Below, piece by piece: positions 6,474 through 10,802 of a DNA stretch of 10,802 bases. The stretch comes from an uncultured bacterium (GTDB lineage Bacteria > Actinomycetota > Coriobacteriia > Coriobacteriales > Coriobacteriaceae): assembly GCA_905215115.1 (NCBI GenBank), contig CAJMOP010000064.1, forward strand, positions 1 to 10,802. Reading direction: 5' to 3'. Made by a program: the position numbers and the translations under genes. Under the pieces are notes generated by a model. It saw only the letters and a list, made by a program, of their open reading frames with translations. It searched no databases and was not told the DNA's origin. The stretch's first letter is position 1. Every line of letters starts with the position of its first letter.

Positions 6474-7454
6474 CTATTCAGCCATCTGAGCCTGGACGGC
6501 GGTGATGGCTACGACACCCACGATGTCGTCGGCAGAGCAGCCGCGCGACAGGTCGTTGACCGGCTTGGCGATGCCCTGCAGAATGGGGCCGTAAGCGTCG
6601 GCGCCGGCGAAGCGCTGGACCAGCTTGTAGCCGATGTTGCCGGCCTCGAGGTCGGGGAACACGAGCACGTTGGCCTTACCGGCGACGGAGGAGCCGGGAG
6701 CCTTGAGCTGGGCGACGGTGGGGACGATAGCAGCATCGAGCTGCAGGTCGCCGTCGATGGCGAGCTCGGGTGCCTTCTCCTTGCAGAACTTCACGGCCTC
6801 CTGGACCTTCTTGGCGACCTCGCCACCGGCGGAGCCCATGGTGGAGTAGGAGAGCATGGCCACGTGCGGCTCAACATTGCCCATAAAGGTGGACCAGGAG
6901 TGGGCCGAGGCGATGGCGATCTCGGAGAGCTCGTCAGAGGACGGGTTGATGTTGAGGCCGCAGTCGGCGAAGATCAGCGTGCCGTCGGTGCCGAACTGCG
7001 GGGTGTCGGTGCACATCACGAAGAAGGCCGAGACCAGCTTGGTGCCCGGGGCGGTCTTGAGGATCTGAAGCGCGGGGCGCAGGGTGTCGGCGGTGGAGTG
7101 GCAGGCGCCGGAGACCAGGCCGTCGGCGTCGCCCATCTTGACCATCATGGTGCCAAAGTAGGTGGCGTCCATCACCTGGGCGCGAGCCTGCTCGATGGTA
7201 ACGCCCTTCTTGGCGCGGAGCTCGGCAAACTTCTGTGCGTACTCCTCGTGCTTCTCGGCATTGCGCGGGTCGATGACGGTGGCGCCGGGAACGTTGATCT
7301 CGTTGGGATCGCCCAGGATGACGATGTTGGCCAGGCCTTCCTCGATGATCTTGTTGGCCGCGACGATGGTGCGCGGATCCTCGCCCTCGGGCAGGACGAT
7401 GGTCTTAAGGTCGGCCTTGGCGGCAGACTTCATACGGTTTAGGAAATCGCTCAT
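6474..7454 (-). CDS. pta: Phosphate acetyltransferase
   Basis: This 326-residue protein is the short, single-domain form of phosphate acetyltransferase, which converts acetyl-CoA and phosphate to acetyl phosphate and CoA. Family blocks appear in order: KTIVLPEGEDPRT (17-29), DGLVSGACHSTADTLRPALQ (111-130), LSYSTMGSAGG (201-211), DGDLQLDAA (234-242), NVLVFPDLEAGNIGYK (262-277) and RGCSADDIVGV toward the C-terminus. It lacks the N-terminal regulatory domains of enterobacterial Pta. An AAGGAG site lies four bases before the ATG. It supplies acetyl phosphate to the acetate kinases but is convergent with them, so the pathway is clustered without being one operon. Its leader of up to about 120 nt contains a hairpin at 7507-7529. 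The long open frame on the opposite strand is an effect of GC-rich codon usage. Confidence 0.96.
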   Translation of the reverse strand: MSDFLNRMKSAAKADLKTIVLPEGEDPRTIVAANKIIEEGLANIVILGDPNEINVPGATVIDPRNAEKHEEYAQKFAELRAKKGVTIEQARAQVMDATYFGTMMVKMGDADGLVSGACHSTADTLRPALQILKTAPGTKLVSAFFVMCTDTPQFGTDGTLIFADCGLNINPSSDELSEIAIASAHSWSTFMGNVEPHVAMLSYSTMGSAGGEVAKKVQEAVKFCKEKAPELAIDGDLQLDAAIVPTVAQLKAPGSSVAGKANVLVFPDLEAGNIGYKLVQRFAGADAYGPILQGIAKPVNDLSRGCSADDIVGVVAITAVQAQMAE

Positions 7455-7506
7455 GTTACTCCTTGCAAGCGTTTCGCTAAGCTCCAGGCGCCCGGCTGTT
7501 CACGAA

Positions 7507-7529
7507 TAAACCCGCTGCTAGCGGGTTTA
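7507..7529. promoter_or_regulatory. Terminator-like hairpin in the pta leader
   Basis: TAAACCCGCT and AGCGGGTTTA form a perfect 10-bp stem with a 3-nt loop. It lies between the pta start and the probable pta promoter, so it would be in the 5' leader of the pta mRNA. The outer A/T pairs give a short U stretch on either strand, but no long U-run follows. It may act as an attenuator, as a block to opposing transcription, or as an mRNA stabiliser. Confidence 0.5.
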
Positions 7530-7581
7530 CCTTTCAATTATGTACGCCGCGGTGCTTGAGCTTTCCTTGTGTGGCAAGCTC

Positions 7582-7607
7582 ATTATAGGACGCATTAGCG
7601 CTATAAT
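7582..7607. promoter_or_regulatory. Overlapping divergent promoters for pta and glf
   Basis: CTATAAT at 7601-7607 (plus strand) and ATTATAG at 7582-7588 (TATAAT on the minus strand) form a 7-bp inverted repeat with a 12-nt centre. Each is a perfect -10 box pointing outward, to glf on the right and pta on the left. The -35 position of each would fall on the -10 of the other; neither has a good -35 match. A separate dyad, TGAGCTT (7557-7563) / AAGCTCA (7576-7582), abuts the pta -10 and could be an operator. Confidence 0.5.
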
Positions 7608-7623
7608 CGCTCTGATAAATATG

Positions 7624-7671
7624 TCTCGAAGAATGTTCGAGAAAAGCCCAGCTAACGAGCCCGTGGCTTTT
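7624..7671 (+). promoter_or_regulatory. Two adjacent hairpins in the glf leader
   Basis: TCTCGAA (7624-7630) pairs with TTCGAGA (7636-7642) around GAATG. Next, AAAAGCC (7642-7648) pairs with GGCTTTT (7665-7671) around 16 nt, ending four bases before the AAGGAG ribosome site (7676-7680) of glf. The second hairpin ends in a T-run, as a weak terminator would. Both lie downstream of the likely glf start of transcription, so they could tune expression by attenuation or by control of ribosome access. Confidence 0.4.
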
Positions 7672-7685
7672 GACAAGGAGTATCG

Positions 7686-8888
7686 ATGCAGATTACCTCA
7701 GGCCTGCCTGAAGGCTTTAACGCCGGCGCGTACGACATGATTGTCGTCGGTGCTGGATATGCCGGTGCCGTTTGCGCCCGCCGTCTTGCCGAGACCATCG
7801 GCTATCGTGTTGCCGTTTTGGAGCGCCGTAGCCACATTGCGGGCAATGCCTATGACTGCACTGACGAGGCCGGAATCCTGATCCACGAGTACGGTCCGCA
7901 TATCTATCACACCTTTAACGAGCGCGTGCATAATTTCCTGTCGCGCTTTACCAAGTGGACGGATTATCAGCACAAGGTGCTCGCCAACATCAACGGTACC
8001 CTTATGCCCGTGCCCTTCAACCATGCGAGTCTCAAGCTCGCCTTTGGTGATGAGCGCGGCGAGGAGCTGTATCAGAAGCTCGTGGAGACCTTTGGCAAGG
8101 ATGTCAAAGTGCCCATCATGGAGCTGCGTAAGAAGAACGACCCCGACTTGGCCGAGGTCGCCGATTACGTCTACGAGAACGTCTTTTTGCATTACACCAT
8201 GAAGCAGTGGGGCCAGACGCCCGACCAGATCGATCCCTCGATCACCGGCCGCGTTCCCGTCTTTGTGGGCGACGATGACCGCTACTTCCCGCAGGCCCCC
8301 TTCCAGGGTATGCCGCAGGATGGCTACACGGCGCTGTTTGAGCACATGCTCGACCACGACCTGATTGATGTGTTCTGCGACGTGGATGCTCGCGATCTCT
8401 TCGAGATCGACGAGACAACCGTCAAGGTCGACGGCAAGGTCTACGGCGGCGAGATCGTCTATACCGGTCCGCTCGATGAGCTGTTCAACCTCGACCTGGG
8501 CGCGCTGCCGTACCGCACGCTCGACATGAAGTTCGAGACGCTCGATATGGATCAGTTCCAGCCCGTGGGCACCGTCAACTACACCACGAGCGAGGACTAC
8601 ACCCGCATTACCGAGTTCAAGAACATGACTGGTCAGGTCCTGCCCGGCAAGACCACCATCATGAAGGAGTACTCCAAGGCCTATACGCCCGGCTCGGGCG
8701 AGACGCCGTATTACGCCATTCTTGAGCCCGAGAACCGTGAGCTCTATGAGCGCTATCTTGAGCGCGTCCAGAACCTGACAAACTTCCACCCGGTGGGTCG
8801 TCTGGCCGAGTATCGTTACTACGATATGGATGCCGTGACCAATTCCGCCCTCGATCTTTCGGATGAGATTATCGCCTGCCATGCATAA
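7686..8888 (+). CDS. glf: UDP-galactopyranose mutase
   Basis: This 400-residue flavoenzyme interconverts UDP-galactopyranose and UDP-galactofuranose, the donor for galactofuranose in surface glycans. The N-terminal FAD-binding Rossmann motif GAGYAG is at 22-27 within a DMIVVGAGYAGAVCARRLAE strand-turn-helix, followed by the acidic strand end VLERR and the family blocks HIAGNAYD (50-57), EYGPHIYHTFNE (68-79), NGTLMPVPFN, and RLAEYRYYDMD near the C-terminus. The extra residues before the Rossmann strand make it slightly longer than the common 370-390. The ATG has a good AAGGAG site five bases upstream. The glycosyltransferase that follows overlaps its end, so the two are translated from one message. 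Cytoplasmic. Confidence 0.95.
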   Translation: MQITSGLPEGFNAGAYDMIVVGAGYAGAVCARRLAETIGYRVAVLERRSHIAGNAYDCTDEAGILIHEYGPHIYHTFNERVHNFLSRFTKWTDYQHKVLANINGTLMPVPFNHASLKLAFGDERGEELYQKLVETFGKDVKVPIMELRKKNDPDLAEVADYVYENVFLHYTMKQWGQTPDQIDPSITGRVPVFVGDDDRYFPQAPFQGMPQDGYTALFEHMLDHDLIDVFCDVDARDLFEIDETTVKVDGKVYGGEIVYTGPLDELFNLDLGALPYRTLDMKFETLDMDQFQPVGTVNYTTSEDYTRITEFKNMTGQVLPGKTTIMKEYSKAYTPGSGETPYYAILEPENRELYERYLERVQNLTNFHPVGRLAEYRYYDMDAVTNSALDLSDEIIACHA

Positions 8889-9912
8889 AGTCATAACATT
8901 CGGTATTCCCTCGTATAACGCCGCCAAGGACATGGACCATTGCATCACCTCCATCTTGGAGGGGAGCAATTACGCCACCGATATCGAGATTATCGTGGTG
9001 GACGACGGCTCCAAGGACGAGACGGCCGCCAAGGCCGACGAGTGGGAGGCCCGTTATCCTGGAATCATCCGCGCGGTGCACCAGGAGAATGGCGGCCACG
9101 GTATCGCCGTCCTCTCGGGCCTGCGTGAGGCGCATGGTACGTACTATAAGGTCGTTGACTCGGACGACTGGCTCGACGGTGCGGCGCTTTCGACCATGCT
9201 GTCGATTCTGCGTGGCTTTGAGGAGCGCGACCAGCGCGTCGACCTGTTTATCTCGAACTACGTGTACGAGAAGGTTTACGAGGGCACGCATACCGCTATT
9301 GGCTACAAGTTTGCCCTGCCGCGCAAAAAGATTTTCTCTTGGGACCAGATCGGACACTTCCGTCCCGATCAGAACCTGCTCATGCACAGCCTGTGCTATC
9401 GCACCGACGTACTGCGCGAGTCCAATCTGCCTATGCCGGCACACACCTTCTACGTGGATAATATCTACGCATACGTGCCGCTGCCGCGCTGCAAGACCAT
9501 GTACTACGCCGACATCGACCTCTATCGCTACTTTATCGGTCGCGAGGGTCAGAGCGTCAATGAGGCCACGATGGTCAAGCGCCTGGGCCAGCAGTTCCGC
9601 GTAACGCGCATCATGATGGAATCGTTCCACCTGTACCAGGACGTTGAGTCCTCGCGTCTGCGTTCGTACATGATGGGCTACTTCACCATGATGATGGCGA
9701 TCTGCTCGGTGCTCACCAAGCTTTCCGAGGAAGATTGTGCCGATGAGCGCCTGAAGACGCTGTGGAAGGACCTGAAGGAGTACGACGAGCGCATGTATCG
9801 TCGCGCTCGCTACGGCGTGGTCGGATTCTTTACCAACCTGCATGGACGGGCCGGAGACAAAACCACACTCGGCCTATACCATCTTGCCTCAAAGATCTTC
9901 AAATTCAACTAG
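8881..9912 (+). CDS. Family 2 glycosyltransferase
   Basis: This protein of about 343 residues begins directly with a GT-A nucleotide-sugar binding domain: ITFGIPSYN (5-13), IEIIVVDDGSKDET (35-48) with the nucleotide-binding DDGS, ENGGHGIAVLSGL, and the metal-binding DSDDW at 93-97. The second half is helical, with aromatic and basic patches and no clear membrane segment. It ends LASKIFKFN. The ATG at 8881 overlaps the last 8 nt of glf; an in-frame ATG at 8863 would add six residues, but family members start just before the first strand. Coupling to glf suggests it uses UDP-galactofuranose, or works on the same glycan. Donor and acceptor cannot be fixed from sequence. Confidence 0.9.
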   Translation: MHKVITFGIPSYNAAKDMDHCITSILEGSNYATDIEIIVVDDGSKDETAAKADEWEARYPGIIRAVHQENGGHGIAVLSGLREAHGTYYKVVDSDDWLDGAALSTMLSILRGFEERDQRVDLFISNYVYEKVYEGTHTAIGYKFALPRKKIFSWDQIGHFRPDQNLLMHSLCYRTDVLRESNLPMPAHTFYVDNIYAYVPLPRCKTMYYADIDLYRYFIGREGQSVNEATMVKRLGQQFRVTRIMMESFHLYQDVESSRLRSYMMGYFTMMMAICSVLTKLSEEDCADERLKTLWKDLKEYDERMYRRARYGVVGFFTNLHGRAGDKTTLGLYHLASKIFKFN

Positions 9913-10100
9913 CTGCTGAGTAATTGCTGCTGATAGGTTGACTGGGCCCCTTGGCCTTTAGTTTGCTACTGCGAACAGTCCTGCTCGCACGGAAAGCACA
10001 TTAAGTGCTTTCCGGCTCGTGCGGAACTTGTATCAAACTAAAGGCCAAGGGGCCTCTGCTATAAGTATCGATTCTGGGATTGTTTGAATTTGAAGATCTT
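9892..10100. repeat. 17-bp inverted repeat of the glycosyltransferase tail flanking palindrome 2
   Basis: Bases 9892-9908, at the very end of the glycosyltransferase gene (encoding KIFKF), recur as an exact reverse complement at 10084-10100. Palindromic element 2 (9945-10054) lies between the two copies. The upstream spacer 9913-9944 contains only a short direct repeat GCTGCTGA (9912-9919 and 9926-9933). Confidence 0.75.
9945..10054 (+). repeat. Long palindromic element 2, after the glycosyltransferase
   Basis: Outer arms of 21 nt (9945-9965 and 10034-10054) are perfect reverse complements, extendable by one G-U pair. The core has a terminal 9-bp hairpin (9991-9999 with 10005-10013, loop ATTAA), a helix CGCAC (9986-9990) / GTGCG (10019-10023), and CAGTCC / GGAACT further out, with bulges TGCT on the 5' side and GGCTC on the 3' side. 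It begins 32 nt after the glycosyltransferase stop. Flanks CAGTCCTGCTCGCAC (9976-9990) and GGCTCGTGCGGAACT (10014-10028) recur, inverted, in element 3. No T-run follows. Probably a structured RNA in the mRNA 3' region. Confidence 0.85.
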
Positions 10101-10127
10101 GGACGCGCGGTACATAGGGGCCTGGGC
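10059..10127 (-). pseudogene. Remnant of a second glycosyltransferase C-terminus
   Basis: On the minus strand this stretch reads APMYRASKIFKFKQSQNRYL and then a stop (10059-10061). The ASKIFKF part matches the end of the glycosyltransferase at 8881-9912 (HLASKIFKFN) in protein and, over 17 bases, in DNA. No glycosyltransferase domain lies upstream on this strand; palindromic element 3 begins there instead. It is best read as the tail of a lost or inverted glycosyltransferase gene. The match is short, so inverted copying of just this tail is also possible. Confidence 0.45.
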
Positions 10128-10148
10128 TGAAAGGGATCTTGTTGAGTA

Positions 10149-10273
10149 GGTTGCCCGGTGGAGCTTGGTTATGTTTGTCGCGAGTTCCGCACGAGCCGAA
10201 GAGCACTTAATGTGCTCTTCGTGCGAGCCAGGACTGTAGAGCAGCAAACATAACCAAGCCCCACCGGGCAACC
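10149..10273 (-). repeat. Long palindromic element 3, after the P1 hydrolase
   Basis: Outer arms of 29 nt (10149-10177 and 10245-10273) pair at 28 positions; the one exception is A-C on the plus strand but G-U in minus-strand RNA. The terminal hairpin is 10198-10206 with 10212-10220, loop TTAAT. Flanks AGTTCCGCACGAGCC (10183-10197) and GTGCGAGCCAGGACTG (10221-10236) are the reverse complement of those in element 2 apart from one added base. The hairpin stems of the two elements differ at two positions, both changed as pairs. The arms have no resemblance to those of element 2 beyond the inner GTTTG/CAAAC. It ends 12 nt from the stop of the P1 hydrolase, and its core is in the same sense relative to that gene as element 2 is to the glycosyltransferase. 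Confidence 0.85.
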
Positions 10274-10285
10274 GGACGAGCTGGT

Positions 10286-10802
10286 TTACTTTGCGGCGCC
10301 GGGTATGCCGTGGGAGGTTTTGGCGTTTTTGGCTCCGTTTACGATGGCGGTCTGTAGGGCCCTTACGGCGAGCATGCCCAGCAGGTCTAGGGGAACGGCA
10401 GCGCTTGCCTGGGCGCCCAGTTTGCCGCTGGCAAGGGTGTAGATGGTGTCGCCGTCGTTGGTGGTATGCGTGGGGCGAATGGCGTGCGCGTAGGCGTCTG
10501 CTGCCATCTGGGAGACCTTGGTGGCCTGGGCCTTAGTGAGTTCCACGTTGGTGACGATGCAGCTGATGGTGGTGTTGGTGCGGTCGAGCGGCATCTGCAT
10601 AGAGCCGGCGGCGGCAAAAGCGGCGAGCTCCATGTCGACGATCTGGTCGCTATCGGCTGCGGCGCGCATGCCGGCTACCCACTCGCCCGTGGTCGGGTCG
10701 ACGACGTTGCCGCAGGCGTTGACCGAGACCACGGCACCCACCTTGACAGGGCCGAGCGCCACGGCGGCAGCGCCAAGGCCGGCCTTCATGCAGGTGGCGG
10801 GG
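10286..10802 (-). CDS. P1 family (DmpA/NylC-like) hydrolase, C-terminal part
   Basis: The frame is open from the right edge of the window to the TAA at 10286-10288, giving about 171 residues; the N-terminal part lies outside. The pattern is that of the P1/S58 family of N-terminal nucleophile hydrolases, which includes the aminopeptidase DmpA and the nylon-oligomer hydrolase NylC and which cleave themselves into two chains. Visible family blocks are a KAGLGAAAVALG segment, VGAVVSVNACGNVVDPTTGEWVAG, then TNTTISCIVTN, then LTKAQATKVSQMAADAYAHAIRPTHTTNDGDTIYTLASG. By analogy with NylC, where cleavage is between Asn and Thr, the Asn-Thr encoded near 10571-10576 is the likely self-cleavage site with Thr as nucleophile. 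It is convergent with the glycosyltransferase. The natural substrate is unknown, probably a small peptide or amide. Confidence 0.85.
   Translation of the reverse strand, partial: PATCMKAGLGAAAVALGPVKVGAVVSVNACGNVVDPTTGEWVAGMRAAADSDQIVDMELAAFAAAGSMQMPLDRTNTTISCIVTNVELTKAQATKVSQMAADAYAHAIRPTHTTNDGDTIYTLASGKLGAQASAAVPLDLLGMLAVRALQTAIVNGAKNAKTSHGIPGAAK

Noticed and set aside
6414..7442. 342-codon plus-strand frame antisense to pta
   Set aside because: Same GC-driven antisense effect; it begins inside palindromic element 1 and resembles no protein family, while pta is unambiguous.
7556..7582. TTGTG near the pta promoter as a Rex redox site
   Set aside because: Only one half-site is present; there is no CACAA partner at the right distance.
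7624..7642. CGAA-N5-TTCG before glf as a LexA (SOS) box
   Set aside because: The Gram-positive box is CGAAC-N4-GTTCG; here the C of the left half is missing and the spacing is one base off.
9945..10273. Palindromes as integron attC sites, CRISPR repeats or ordinary intrinsic terminators
   Set aside because: There is no regular repeat-spacer pattern and no attC-type R/L boxes; the arms rather than the loop vary between copies; and no T-run follows the stems.

Overview
The window looks like chromosomal DNA of a GC-rich, anaerobic, gut-type actinobacterium of the Coriobacteriia, most likely Collinsella or a close relative. This rests on codon usage, gene content (two acetate kinases next to pta, a short single-domain Pta, glf with a family 2 glycosyltransferase) and recognition of the protein styles; it is an inference, not a database result.

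Layout. 1-1272 (+): 3' end of xseA, then xseB and a HIT-family protein. 1314-3484 (+): a LysR-type regulator and an MFS transporter whose DNA is visibly less GC-rich than the rest, closed by a strong terminator at 3518-3551; this looks like an accessory two-gene module. 3605-6126 (+): two tandem, full-length acetate kinase paralogues, each followed by its own terminator. The second copy has the usual active-site residues; the first departs from the family at four normally conserved positions. 6127-6473: a gene-free convergent gap with a terminator and a 127-nt palindromic element. 6474-7454 (-): pta. 7455-7685: a divergent promoter region with facing TATAAT boxes and several hairpins. 7686-9912 (+): glf (UDP-galactopyranose mutase) and an overlapping family 2 glycosyltransferase. 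9913-10285: a second gene-free convergent gap with two more palindromic elements and an inverted scrap resembling the glycosyltransferase tail. 10286-10802 (-): 3' part of a P1/NylC-like N-terminal nucleophile hydrolase.

How the genes fit together. Pta and AckA convert acetyl-CoA to acetate with ATP formation, the usual fermentative energy step; pta and the ackA pair are convergent and so separately transcribed. glf and the glycosyltransferase probably make a galactofuranose-containing surface glycan. The xse genes encode exonuclease VII.

The most unusual signal is a family of three long palindromes (6332-6458, 9945-10054, 10149-10273). Each has outer arms of 21-29 bp that pair almost perfectly but differ in sequence between copies, around a core ending in a hairpin. 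Two copies share nearly the whole core, and their terminal stems differ by paired compensatory changes; the third is a distant relative. Each lies 12-32 nt after a stop codon, with the core in the same orientation relative to that gene. This suggests a structured RNA element of mRNA 3' ends rather than a simple terminator.
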